From the NCBI GenBank assembly GCA_031179305.1, contig JAPSHX010000004.1, forward strand, positions 1 to 64,000: a stretch of DNA of 64,000 nt, read 5' to 3'. This document shows, piece after piece, positions 8,669 through 16,612 of this stretch. Below the pieces are notes generated by a model that was given only the letters and a program-made list of their open reading frames with translations, was not told the origin of the DNA and did not search any database. A program made the translations under genes and the position numbers. Position 1 is the stretch's first letter. Every line of letters starts with the position of its first letter. Origin of the DNA: Paenarthrobacter sp. (lineage in GTDB: Bacteria > Actinomycetota > Actinomycetes > Actinomycetales > Micrococcaceae).

Positions 8669-8670
8669 AC

Positions 8671-9024
8671 TTAGCTACCTTGTTGCCCGGCGCCACCATC
8701 AGCACCGCCGTCGGCGCCACCATCAGCACCGCCGTCGGCACCACCATCAGCGCCGCCGTCGTGGGCTCCCGGGACGCCTGCCGCGCCACCGTCGGCAGGG
8801 CCTTCAGCACCGCCGTCGGCGCCACCATCAGCGCCACCATCAGCGCCGCCGTCGTGGGCTCCCGGGACGCCTGCCGCGCCACCGTCGGCAGGGCCTTCAG
8901 CACCGCCGTCGGCACCACCATCAGCGCCACCATCAGCGCCGCCGTCGTGGGCTCCCGGGACGCCCGCGGCGCCACCGTCTGCCGGGCCTTCCTGCTCGCT
9001 TGGATCCTGCTCTGGAATGGTCAT
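8671..9024 (-). CDS. Asp-Gly-Gly repeat protein, candidate substrate or precursor of the cupin oxygenase
   Basis: 117 residues from ATG 9024 with a near-perfect GGGAGG site 4-5 bases upstream. A 12-residue N-terminus (MTIPEQDPSEQE) is followed by three units. Units 1 and 2 are 31 residues: GPADGGAAGVPGAHDGG, then three ADGG, then AE. Unit 3 has five ADGG and ends AGQQGS. Each unit has one His (GAHDGG) and many Asp, no Cys, Lys, aromatic or hydrophobic core, and no signal peptide, so it is probably disordered and cytosolic. It ends two bases before the cupin oxygenase start. The opposite strand is also open but is Arg/His-rich nonsense. I do not recognise a named family. Confidence 0.8.
   Translation of the reverse strand: MTIPEQDPSEQEGPADGGAAGVPGAHDGGADGGADGGADGGAEGPADGGAAGVPGAHDGGADGGADGGADGGAEGPADGGAAGVPGAHDGGADGGADGGADGGADGGADGGAGQQGS
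8692..8988. repeat. 93-bp tandem repeat array encoding the Asp-Gly-Gly units
   Basis: Three in-frame copies of a 93-base unit, each itself containing 12-base sub-repeats encoding ADGG. Copies 1 and 2 (high coordinates) are nearly identical in DNA; copy 3 carries extra sub-repeats and several silent changes, showing expansion by unequal crossing-over or slippage while the frame was kept. Confidence 0.85.
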
Positions 9025-9169
9025 GCTTCCTCCCGAGAATCAAATGGCGTACTCAGGCTCCGGATATCGGAACCTGATTCCAAACCGGACGATCTTCATC
9101 GACACGGTTCGTGATCACCATATCGACATGAGTCAGCTGTGGGAACAGCTCGCGAGCGTTGGGATTCCG

Positions 9170-9673
9170 CTAAGGCCCGACGGCAGGGCGCACCATTCTG
9201 TGTTCCGGCAGCGAGTACCAGGATGGGTCGCAGAGCTGTCGTTTGCCGTCCGGCACAAAACCGTTGCGACGATAAAAAGCCCGGGCCCGGGGATTGTCGT
9301 CAAGAACCCACAAGTACGCTGGCCCATCGCCGATCAGGGCCTCCACCAAGGCCTGGCCCACTCCCCTGCCATGGATGCGTTCCAGGGTGTAGAGCATGAA
9401 CAACTCAACGTCGCAGGGACCGTCCTCGTCCTGTCCGCGACCAGCTGCGCCGAGGCCCACCAGATAACCGTCGGGATCGTGGGCCAACATCCGGGTGTGG
9501 CCCGCGGCGATGAAGGACCGGTACCGCTCGATGCGGTCGGGCAGCGCCGCTTCCTGTTTCTCGAAGAACGCCGGAGGCAGCAGATGCCCGTAACTCTCCT
9601 TCCACGACTGAACATGCATGAGGGCCATGGCCTCGGCATCATCCACCGTTGCCGGACGAATCGTGAAATCCAC
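9170..9673 (-). CDS. GNAT-family N-acetyltransferase
   Basis: 167 residues from GTG 9673, immediately after the stop of the O-methyltransferase gene, so the two are an operon. The N-terminus FTIRPATVDDAEAMALMHVQSW is a standard GNAT start; the acetyl-CoA pyrophosphate-loop motif is about residues 100-115 (GRGVGQALVEALI), and the 'YRRNGFVPDG' near the end is the typical fourth motif. The acetyl acceptor cannot be read from sequence. It is upstream of the repeat/cupin cassette with a 145-base gap, so may or may not be transcribed with it. Confidence 0.85.
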   Translation of the reverse strand: MDFTIRPATVDDAEAMALMHVQSWKESYGHLLPPAFFEKQEAALPDRIERYRSFIAAGHTRMLAHDPDGYLVGLGAAGRGQDEDGPCDVELFMLYTLERIHGRGVGQALVEALIGDGPAYLWVLDDNPRARAFYRRNGFVPDGKRQLCDPSWYSLPEHRMVRPAVGP

Positions 9674-10345
9674 TTATCGCACCCTCGCTATCGCAAAACC
9701 GTCCCAACCCTTACTGCCCACAGTTTGGATGGCGGTGGCATCGAGCCGTGAATCCTGCCCCATATTTTCCAGCATGGCCACAATGCCTGGTGCGTTGACC
9801 TCATCCCGCCCGGGCTCCAGGATGGCCCCATCCCAAATGACGTTATCCACCACGATCACCGTTCCCGGGTGGCCGAGTCGAATAGCCCAGTCGAGGTAGT
9901 TCGCGTCATTTTCCTTGTCGGCGTCGATGAATACGAAGTCGAATGATTCCTGGCCAGCCAAGGTCGGCAGGGTGTCCAGCGCAGCACCAACACGAATGTC
10001 CACCTTGTGCCCCACTCCGGCAGCATCCAAATTGGCGCGCGCCACGTCGGCATGCTTTTGGAGGAATTCGCACGTAACTATCCTGCCGTCGTCGGGCAGT
10101 CCCTGGGCCATCCATATGCTGCTGACTCCCGCAAGCGTTCCAATTTCGAGGACTCGCCTGGCCCCCGACATTTGAACCAGCATCCGTAGCAACTTGCCGG
10201 CGTTGGGGGCTACTTCTATGGCAGGCATCCCCGCTTCAGCGGCGGAAGTCACGGCGCGCTTATGGACCGGATCAGGACGCACGACGACGTCAGTCAGGTA
10301 ATGCTCGACGTCGACCCAACCAGGCTCGGTCACGTGTTCAATCAT
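9674..10345 (-). CDS. SAM-dependent O-methyltransferase (family 3 / caffeoyl-CoA OMT-like)
   Basis: 223 residues, the family's usual length. Motif I is VLEIGTLAGVSSIWMAQGL (about residues 64-82), motif II-like CEFLQKHADVARANLD, and the metal-binding/catalytic segment FDFVFIDADKENDANYLDWA with a following IVVDNVIWDGAI, as in Mg-dependent catechol-type O-methyltransferases. The likely reaction is methyl transfer from SAM to a small hydroxylated molecule; the acceptor is unknown. Operon with the GNAT gene downstream. Confidence 0.88.
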   Translation of the reverse strand: MIEHVTEPGWVDVEHYLTDVVVRPDPVHKRAVTSAAEAGMPAIEVAPNAGKLLRMLVQMSGARRVLEIGTLAGVSSIWMAQGLPDDGRIVTCEFLQKHADVARANLDAAGVGHKVDIRVGAALDTLPTLAGQESFDFVFIDADKENDANYLDWAIRLGHPGTVIVVDNVIWDGAILEPGRDEVNAPGIVAMLENMGQDSRLDATAIQTVGSKGWDGFAIARVR

Positions 10346-10384
10346 TGCCCCAGTCTGGCACTCGCTGCACCTCCGGGGAAAGAT

Positions 10385-10717
10385 CTAGTCCGTGGCGGAA
10401 ATGGCTTCTTCCAAGCGCTCCACCTTGCCGGTCAGCTCACCCCTGTATCCGGGACGGATGTCAGCCTTGATCACCAGCGAGACGCGGCTGCCGTACCGGC
10501 CGACAGCCTCAGTGGCGCGTTTGACGACGTCGAAAACCTCATCCCATTCGCCTTCGATGGTGGTGAACATTGAATCCGTCTGGTTCGGCAGTCCGGACTC
10601 GCGGACGACCTTCACGGCGGCAGCGACGGCGTCGTGAACAGAGGCATCGGGGGTAGGTCCCCCGTTGGTGGCGGAAGCGGGCTGGCCCGAAGGGGCGACT
10701 GAGAATGCAAGCAACAT
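10385..10717 (-). CDS. Thiamine-binding MTH1187/YkoF-like protein (UPF0045)
   Basis: 110 residues from ATG 10717 (MLLAFSVAPSG); an upstream in-frame extension is not family-like. The pattern MLLAFSVAP near the N-terminus and TDSMFTTIEGEWDEVF in the middle matches the MTH1187/YqgV family, small ferredoxin-like-fold proteins that bind thiamine-like ligands and form tetramers. A ~15-residue Ala/Gly/Pro insert follows the first strand. Faces a TetR gene divergently across 92 bases. Confidence 0.8.
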   Translation of the reverse strand: MLLAFSVAPSGQPASATNGGPTPDASVHDAVAAAVKVVRESGLPNQTDSMFTTIEGEWDEVFDVVKRATEAVGRYGSRVSLVIKADIRPGYRGELTGKVERLEEAISATD

Positions 10718-10809
10718 GAAATCCAGTGTTTCACGTGCCGGTTTGTCACATAACAACCTACTCCCGCGTAACAAGGGACCGGGAGGGCTCCATTGCTACC
10801 CTGACAAGC

Positions 10810-11439
10810 ATGGAACAGCCCTCTGAACGCAAGCCCCTCAGGGCAGACGCCGCACGTAATGTGGACAAAATCATCACCGCCGCCCGGCAGTGCTTCCGGG
10901 AACACGGCCCCGAAGTACCCCTTCAGACCATCGCCGCCACCGCTGGAGTTGGCCCCGCAACGCTGTTCCGCAACTTCTCGGACAAAGAACAGTTGGTGCT
11001 TGCGGCACTGTCGCGGCAGCTACGCCTCCATGTGGACCCGGTTGCCGCCGCCGCGGCTGACGGCATGGACGCCGCGGAGGGCCTCATCAACGTCATCGAC
11101 GCAGTGATGAAGGTTGCCAGCGATGACGCGAACCTCCTCGACGCGGTCGCGGGCCGGCGCGGCCTCCTCATGGGCATCACCGGCGGCCTCATCGGATCCA
11201 TGGAGTTCCTGCTCAAGCGCGGGCAAAGCCAAGGCACTCTGCGGCGCGATATCACCATCGAGGACATGGTCAGGCTGCTGGCCATGCTGATCGGCGCGGT
11301 GGACACCATGGAACCTGGATCCGAGGCCTGGAAGCGTCCCGTGGCGTTGATTGAGGATGCCATCCGGTCCGAGCGCCCCTCGCGGCCGCTCCCCGATCAG
11401 TCGGGCATCCCGGGCGTGACGTTCACCGAGGCTGTCTAG
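10810..11439 (+). CDS. TetR-family transcriptional regulator
   Basis: 209 residues from ATG 10810. Residues about 8-60 form the TetR DNA-binding domain (RADAARNVDKIITAARQCF ... LQTIAATAGVGPATLFRNF). The C-terminal part matches the broad effector-binding domain of this family. It is divergent from the MTH1187-like gene, which it may regulate, and its stop overlaps the convergent azlD gene by 4 bases. Ligand unknown. Confidence 0.88.
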   Translation: MEQPSERKPLRADAARNVDKIITAARQCFREHGPEVPLQTIAATAGVGPATLFRNFSDKEQLVLAALSRQLRLHVDPVAAAAADGMDAAEGLINVIDAVMKVASDDANLLDAVAGRRGLLMGITGGLIGSMEFLLKRGQSQGTLRRDITIEDMVRLLAMLIGAVDTMEPGSEAWKRPVALIEDAIRSERPSRPLPDQSGIPGVTFTEAV

Positions 11440-11747
11440 CCCCAGCCCAGGAGCCGCAGCAATGCTGCGGCTCCTGCACCCGAAATCACTACCACGAGGA
11501 ACGGCGCGCGAAGCCAAAGCGCGACGGCGGCGGCCACCAAGGCGCCGATGCGGGCATCGAGAACCAGGCCTTGCCCGGAAGCCACGGCATTCACAACCGT
11601 CAAGGATGCCAGCAGTCCAATGGTCATGGTTCCTGCGATATGCATGATGCGCGGGTTTTCCAGCAGTTTGGCGGGGACGAAGTAGCCCACCAGCTTGGTC
11701 AAATACGCCAGCGCACAGGCGATGAGGATCCAAACCCAGAGGTTCAT
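11436..11747 (-). CDS. azlD: AzlD family branched-chain amino acid exporter subunit
   Basis: 103 residues with about three to four hydrophobic helices, the usual size for AzlD. It partners the large AzlC subunit in exporting branched-chain amino acids. Its ATG overlaps the azlC stop by 4 bases (ATGA), showing translational coupling. The 3' end contains a hairpin shared with the tetR end. Confidence 0.88.
   Translation of the reverse strand: MNLWVWILIACALAYLTKLVGYFVPAKLLENPRIMHIAGTMTIGLLASLTVVNAVASGQGLVLDARIGALVAAAVALWLRAPFLVVVISGAGAAALLRLLGWG
11448..11476. terminator. Perfect 13-bp hairpin between convergent tetR and azlD
   Basis: CAGGAGCCGCAGC and GCTGCGGCTCCTG pair perfectly around an AAT loop. 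It lies inside the last codons of azlD, just past the tetR stop, and is placed to terminate tetR transcription. No T-run follows, as is common in high-GC actinobacteria. Confidence 0.55.
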
Positions 11748-12502
11748 TTCTTGCCTCCGTGTTCACGCTGGTGCTTCTCTGCATACGGATCCACGTCCGG
11801 TTCCAGTCCTTCGTCCAGGCGCGCATGGCTGAACCAGCCGATGACGCCCGCCACGACTGCCGCCACGAGGATGGGAACACCAGAGGCAACGAACGGCACG
11901 GCCAGGATGGTGGCCAGCGCACAGGCTGCGGCGATTGCCCAAGGTTCGCGGCCTTTCAATCTCGGCCACAGCAGGGCCAGGAAAGCTGCTACCGCAGCGC
12001 CGTCCAAGCCCCATTGCTTGGGATCGCCCATTGCGTCGCCAGCTAGAGCACCAATGGCCGTGAAGATATTCCACAGAATGAATATGCCAATGCCGGCTGT
12101 CCAGAACCCGCGGCGCTGCTCGTCGGGATCGGACTGACCGGACGCCGTCGCGGTTGATTCATCGATGGTTACGTGCGCCGATACGTACCGCTTCCAACCT
12201 CCAGGGCGAAGCATGGCGTTGATCTGCATGCCATAGATGCCATTACGCAAACCCAGTAATGCACTGGCCGTCATGGCTGCCACTCCCGAACCGCCGCCAG
12301 CGACTACGCCGATGAAGGCAAACTGCGAACCTCCGCTGAACAGCAGCAAGCTCAACACCATCGTCTGCCAGAAATCGAACCCGGACGCCACGGCCAACGC
12401 ACCGAATGACACGCCGTAAAGTCCCGTTGCAATGCTGAGGGACAGGGCGATCTTGAACGCCGGAGACTCTCTGAGTTTCATCGGGGCAGAACTGGTGCTC
12501 AT
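11744..12502 (-). CDS. azlC: AzlC family branched-chain amino acid permease
   Basis: 252 residues from ATG 12502, which overlaps the stop of the upstream DoxX-like gene (ATGA). The segments SFGALAVASGFDFWQTMVLS, FSGGSQFAFIGV and LLGLRNGIYGMQIN are characteristic of AzlC, a multi-pass membrane protein that with AzlD exports leucine, isoleucine, valine and some analogues. No Lrp/AsnC-type regulator lies beside it. Confidence 0.9.
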   Translation of the reverse strand: MSTSSAPMKLRESPAFKIALSLSIATGLYGVSFGALAVASGFDFWQTMVLSLLLFSGGSQFAFIGVVAGGGSGVAAMTASALLGLRNGIYGMQINAMLRPGGWKRYVSAHVTIDESTATASGQSDPDEQRRGFWTAGIGIFILWNIFTAIGALAGDAMGDPKQWGLDGAAVAAFLALLWPRLKGREPWAIAAACALATILAVPFVASGVPILVAAVVAGVIGWFSHARLDEGLEPDVDPYAEKHQREHGGKK

Positions 12503-12945
12503 TTCCTGAGGCTCCAGGACCACAGGATGAGCGGAGCCTGAAGAGGCAGGCGAACCGTGTAAATGCGGCGTTCCGCCACTGTGCCCTTGGGACCGTAGGC
12601 ACGTCGGATAGCATCTATATGCCCCGCAAGGAATGCAGTAAACATTGCCGTAGTAGCGTCCGCGGCAACCCTACGGGTGGCAGGGATCAAAAGTCCGACG
12701 GCGGCAGCCACCTCGAGCAGGCCCGATGATGCAACCCATTCCTCTCGGGACATAACTGCCAAGGGACCGTTCGGACGGCTCCCGGGCTCATCCTTGCGGC
12801 ACAGGTAGTCCGGAACAACCGGGTAATAGAACTTGGGAGTGCGGAAGTGCTTGGCGGCGCTGGCCAGGAGCAGTGCGCTCAAAGCTACTGCGGAAGCGGT
12901 TTGGGTTGCGTGTGCTGACCAGCGAAAAGACATGAGACCACTCAA
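12499..12945 (-). CDS. DoxX-like integral membrane protein
   Basis: 148 residues (or 144 from a second ATG at 12933). Four hydrophobic stretches, with 'AAKHFRTPKFY' after the first helix and 'GLLEVAAAVGLLIPATRR' in the middle, as in DoxX-like proteins. First gene of a three-gene set with azlC and azlD, joined by 4-base overlaps. Role in the operon unknown. Confidence 0.75.
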   Translation of the reverse strand: MSGLMSFRWSAHATQTASAVALSALLLASAAKHFRTPKFYYPVVPDYLCRKDEPGSRPNGPLAVMSREEWVASSGLLEVAAAVGLLIPATRRVAADATTAMFTAFLAGHIDAIRRAYGPKGTVAERRIYTVRLPLQAPLILWSWSLRK

Positions 12946-13031
12946 TCACAAGCGAGGTTGCCCCCAAAGCGAGTCCCAAGTAAGTCGCAGATCAGGCCGT
13001 TATGAGCGCTGAGAACGACCTGATCTGTTAC

Positions 13032-13919
13032 TTAGTTGGATACCATCAACTGCGCGAGCACCTGGGCTGGCTTGTTGGTGGTGATTTCGTGGATGCCCAG
13101 TCCTTGGCACAGTGCGACGTCCTTCTCCGAGTCAACGGTCCACACCCGGAAGATGCGGCCAGACTCCAACCAACGCTGAACGTTGCGCGCGTGCTCCCTC
13201 ACGTAGTCGATACCGGGGCCGGCGATAGTTACTTCGCCTGCATCGAGGACGCGTTCGGCCTCCAGCTGAGTCGCCCGCATCACGTTCGCCACCGCGCCGC
13301 CCGTCAGGAAACCGAGGCCGAGCTCCTGCCGGATCTCTTTCACGGTGAAGTCGTCCACCAATTGGCAGATGTACTCCTTGGGAACGGTCTGCAGCAAACG
13401 CTGAACGGAGTCAGTGTCAAAGCTCATAAAGGAGATCTGGATGTTTTCCAGTCGGGATTCCCCAGGCGTCCAGCCCTCCTCTTCCAGCAGGGCAAGGACA
13501 CGGTCCTCCAATTTCAGTCCGTACGGGCTGGGGTGCTTGAGCTCGATGGCCAGCCCAACGTCGCGCCCGGCTGCGCGGAGAATATCCAGCAACTCCGGCA
13601 AGGTAAGGAACTGGTCAGCTACTCCCCCGTAGTCATCCGGTATGCGGGCGCCCTTCCACGATGAGAAGTCCAAGGCCCGGAGCTGTTCCAGGGTGTGCTC
13701 ACCAACCGGGCCAGTGCCCGTGGATGTCCGGTCCAGGTTCGCATCGTGCAGCAGCACCACATGCTGGTCCCGGGTCAGGTGGACATCGCATTCAACACCG
13801 TCGGCGCCATCGGCAAGGGCCTTTAGATAGGCAGCGCGGGTGTGCTCGGCGAAGGCGGCACTGGCGCCGCGGTGGGCGTAGACCTTGGGTCGGCTCGGGG
13901 CGAAGTCGTCGCTAGTCAT
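13032..13919 (-). CDS. Glycerophosphodiester phosphodiesterase (GlpQ/UgpQ type)
   Basis: 295 residues. The active-site start is KVYAHRGASAAFAEHTRAAY (catalytic His and Arg), followed by DGVECDVHLTRDQHVVLLHD with the metal-binding Glu and Asp and the second His. Substrates are glycerophosphodiesters, giving sn-glycerol 3-phosphate plus alcohol. No signal peptide, so cytosolic. The usual 'ENT' after the first motif reads EHT. Divergent from the DUF445 gene, 50 bases apart. Confidence 0.92.
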   Translation of the reverse strand: MTSDDFAPSRPKVYAHRGASAAFAEHTRAAYLKALADGADGVECDVHLTRDQHVVLLHDANLDRTSTGTGPVGEHTLEQLRALDFSSWKGARIPDDYGGVADQFLTLPELLDILRAAGRDVGLAIELKHPSPYGLKLEDRVLALLEEEGWTPGESRLENIQISFMSFDTDSVQRLLQTVPKEYICQLVDDFTVKEIRQELGLGFLTGGAVANVMRATQLEAERVLDAGEVTIAGPGIDYVREHARNVQRWLESGRIFRVWTVDSEKDVALCQGLGIHEITTNKPAQVLAQLMVSN

Positions 13920-13969
13920 GCAGACACGTTAGCCCACCCCGCTGAACGCTCGGGGGCTACGCTGGGCTA

Positions 13970-15316
13970 ATGCAGGTGAACTCTGAACAAATCCCAACCG
14001 AAGACGTCACCAACCCCGCTCCCACTGCCGGCGCCGCACCCGCACGAGGGGCATCCGCCGGCGTCGCTCCCTCCGCGGGAGATATGGAAAAAGCAGCCGC
14101 GTTGCTCCGGATGAAACGGTTGGCCTTGGCACTGCTGATCGCAATGGCGGTGATCTTCACCGTGGCGTTCGCGTTCCAAAAGCAATACCCGTGGCTCGAA
14201 TACGTCCGGGCCGCAGCCGAAGGCGGCATGGTGGGGGCGCTGGCAGACTGGTTCGCTGTCACTGCGCTGTTCAAGTACCCCATGGGCCTGAAGATCCCGC
14301 ACACGGCCATCATTCCGCGTCGCAAGGACCAGATTGGGGAATCACTCAGCGACTTCGTAGAGAGCAACTTCCTGTCCCAGGAGGTTGTGCAGGAGAAACT
14401 GGCAAGCATCGATATTGCACGCAAGGCCGGGCGCTGGTTATCAGCACCCGGCGGTGCCGAGCGCGTGGCCAAGGAAGGCGGCGCAGTGATTCGCGGCGCC
14501 TTCACAGTATTGAACGACGACGACGTTCAGGCCGTGATCGAGGGCATGGTCCGCAAGCACCTCCTCACACCACCCTGGGGGCCACCCGTGGGCAGGATGG
14601 CCGAACGGATCTTCGCCGACGGCCACCACCACACCTTGGTTGACCTACTGGTTGACCGGGCAGCCGACTGGGTGGATGCAAACCACGCAACGGTAAACAG
14701 GCTCGTCTCGGATCGCTCTCCCCTGTGGGTACCGACGTTCGTTGACGGCCTCGTGGGTGACCGCGTCTACGTAGAACTGTCCAAGTTTGTTCGCGCAGTA
14801 CAGGCGGACCAAAACCACCAGGTGCGGCAGTCGATCGACGCTTACCTGACGGACCTGGCTCAGGACTTGCAGCACGACCCCGCCATGATCGAGCGTGCGG
14901 AATCCATCAAGGCCCAGATCCTCGGTGATCCTGAGGTCCGCGAACTGGCGTCACGCACGTGGGGAACGGTCAAAACTGCGCTGCTCAACGCCGTCGACGA
15001 TCCCGACAGCGAATTGAGCCAGCGGTTCAAGAGCGCCGTCCGGGACTTCGGCACACGCCTGCTCAACGACGACGAACTGGCCGGCAAGGTCAACACTTGG
15101 ATCGGTGACGCTGCGGGCTACTTGGTGAATACGTACCGTTCGGACATCGCCGGGGTCATCTCGGACACCGTAGCCCGCTGGGATGCCGAGGAAACGTCCC
15201 AGAAGATCGAGCTTCAGGTGGGCAAAGACCTCCAGTACATCCGCATCAACGGAACAGTGGTGGGTGCATTGGCCGGGTTGGCGATCTTCACGGTGGCGCA
15301 TCTGCTGTTTGGTTAA
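13970..15316 (+). CDS. DUF445 family membrane protein
   Basis: 448 residues. An Ala/Pro-rich N-terminus precedes a membrane helix (about 45-65), then the DUF445 signature EGGMVGALADWFAVTALFKYPMG-like region (about 83-105) with the conserved ADWFAVTALF. A long soluble helical part follows, and a second membrane helix closes the protein (GALAGLAIFTVAHLLF), so both ends are membrane-anchored. Function of the family is unknown. TACGCT 8 bases upstream of the ATG could be a -10 element of a leaderless transcript. Confidence 0.85.
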   Translation: MQVNSEQIPTEDVTNPAPTAGAAPARGASAGVAPSAGDMEKAAALLRMKRLALALLIAMAVIFTVAFAFQKQYPWLEYVRAAAEGGMVGALADWFAVTALFKYPMGLKIPHTAIIPRRKDQIGESLSDFVESNFLSQEVVQEKLASIDIARKAGRWLSAPGGAERVAKEGGAVIRGAFTVLNDDDVQAVIEGMVRKHLLTPPWGPPVGRMAERIFADGHHHTLVDLLVDRAADWVDANHATVNRLVSDRSPLWVPTFVDGLVGDRVYVELSKFVRAVQADQNHQVRQSIDAYLTDLAQDLQHDPAMIERAESIKAQILGDPEVRELASRTWGTVKTALLNAVDDPDSELSQRFKSAVRDFGTRLLNDDELAGKVNTWIGDAAGYLVNTYRSDIAGVISDTVARWDAEETSQKIELQVGKDLQYIRINGTVVGALAGLAIFTVAHLLFG

Positions 15317-15361
15317 CGGGCAGCACTAGAGCTAACCGATCCGCCTTGGTAGCTTCAACGC

Positions 15362-15790
15362 ATGCCTATCAAACTTGAGAACGTCGGTATAGCGGTTCGC
15401 GATCTTGAGGAAGCAATCGCCTTCTTCACGGATCTCGGCCTCGCGGTGCTAGGCAGGGACACGGTCAGCGGCGAGTGGGCCGATACTGCCGTTGGGCTGG
15501 ACGGCAACCACGCCAAAATTGCGGTGCTCCAAACTCCTGATGGCAATGGTCAACTTGAGCTCTTCGAATACCTCCACCCTGACGCTATCGAGACGAACCC
15601 AACTCTTCCCAACGAGATCGGAATGCATCGCGTCGCCTTCTCAGTTGACGACATCGACCATGCCCTTGAGATCGCTGCAAAGCACGGTTGCCATCCGCTG
15701 CGTGGTGTGGCGAACTACCAGGACGTTTACAAGCTGACGTATCTTCGCGGCCCCAGCGGCATCCTGGTCATGCTGGCGCAGAAGCTTTAG
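15362..15790 (+). CDS. VOC-superfamily (glyoxalase-like) protein
   Basis: 142 residues with two beta-alpha-beta-beta-beta halves. The N-terminus (LENVGIAVRDLEEAIAFFTD) and the second half (MHRVAFSVDDIDHALEIAA, ending RGPSGILVMLAQKL) are standard for VOC metalloenzymes; metal ligands would be a Glu in QLELFEY and others not certain. Substrate unknown. TAGCTT 7 bases upstream of the ATG suggests a leaderless start. Followed after 11 bases by an MBL-fold gene. Confidence 0.85.
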   Translation: MPIKLENVGIAVRDLEEAIAFFTDLGLAVLGRDTVSGEWADTAVGLDGNHAKIAVLQTPDGNGQLELFEYLHPDAIETNPTLPNEIGMHRVAFSVDDIDHALEIAAKHGCHPLRGVANYQDVYKLTYLRGPSGILVMLAQKL

Positions 15791-15801
15791 GGGGCGTGTC
15801 C

Positions 15802-16611
15802 ATGCTGAAGCAAATTGCTGAAGGTGTTCTGGTTCACGAGAGCGAATTCATCCAGAGCAACTGCACTGTGGTGCAGGGCCGGGACGGTGTGTTGCTGATC
15901 GATCCCGGCATCACGGTCAAGGAAATGGCTGACACGGCACGCGACCTTCGCGAATTGGGCCAACCCGTCGTGGCAGGTTTCTCCACGCATCCTGATTGGG
16001 ACCACGTGCTGTGGCACCCGGACTTTGGCGATCCGCCGCGTCATGGCACAGCCCGTTGCGCGGCATCCGTCCGGGATGTCCTGTCCCAGGCGGATTGGAG
16101 GGAGCAAGTAGCTGAGGGTTTGCCCCCGGAGTACGCCGGGGACATCCCCATGGACCTGCTCGGACTCATCACCGGCTTACCTGCTGGCATCACGGATATT
16201 CCATGGGATGGACCCACCGTCCGCATTCTGGAGCACCAAGCCCACGCTCCAGGCCACGCAGCGCTCTTGGTTGGAGAATCCGGCGTCCTCGTCGCGGGCG
16301 ACATGCTTTCTGACATCCTCATGCCGTTCCTCGACCTGGAGGCAGCGGATCCGCTCAATGACTATCTTGAAGCCTTGGAGCAGTTGGAGACCGTGGCTGG
16401 CGAAGTTGTTGCTGTGGTCCCCGGCCATGGTTCCGTGGGTGACGGTGAGCAGTTGCGCAACCGCATTGCCATGGATCGCGCGTACGTTCAGGCACTTCAG
16501 GACGGCCGTGACCCCGAGGACCCTCGAGTCGGCCCGTCGGCTCCCTTGGACTGGCTGGCGGACGTGCATTCATGGCAACTCCAGCGGCTGGCCGAAAGAG
16601 GAACGCAGTAG
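15802..16611 (+). CDS. MBL-fold metallohydrolase
   Basis: 269 residues from ATG 15802, with AGGGGGC 7-13 bases upstream. The metal-binding motif reads FSTHPDWDHV, an HxxxDH form in which the first His of HxHxDH sits as THPDWDH; 'HAPGHAALLVGESGVLVAGDML' supplies the next His and Asp, and 'VVPGHGS' the last His. Likely a hydrolase of the glyoxalase II/beta-lactamase fold with unknown substrate. Close behind the VOC gene, suggesting an operon. Confidence 0.87.
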   Translation: MLKQIAEGVLVHESEFIQSNCTVVQGRDGVLLIDPGITVKEMADTARDLRELGQPVVAGFSTHPDWDHVLWHPDFGDPPRHGTARCAASVRDVLSQADWREQVAEGLPPEYAGDIPMDLLGLITGLPAGITDIPWDGPTVRILEHQAHAPGHAALLVGESGVLVAGDMLSDILMPFLDLEAADPLNDYLEALEQLETVAGEVVAVVPGHGSVGDGEQLRNRIAMDRAYVQALQDGRDPEDPRVGPSAPLDWLADVHSWQLQRLAERGTQ

Positions 16612-16612
16612 T

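Noticed and set aside
8692-8988. Possible CRISPR array or minisatellite
   Set aside because: Repeats are directly adjacent with no unique spacers, the unit is 93 bp, and the frame is preserved; it is a protein-coding repeat.
8427-9077. Plus-strand open frame with long RRHHQHRRR-type runs opposite the Asp-Gly-Gly repeat gene
   Set aside because: It is the complement of the 93-bp repeat; the minus frame has a strong ribosome binding site, a sensible start and coupling to the cupin gene, while this one has neither.
13002-13664. 220-codon plus-strand frame opposite glpQ
   Set aside because: Antisense to a well-supported phosphodiesterase gene.
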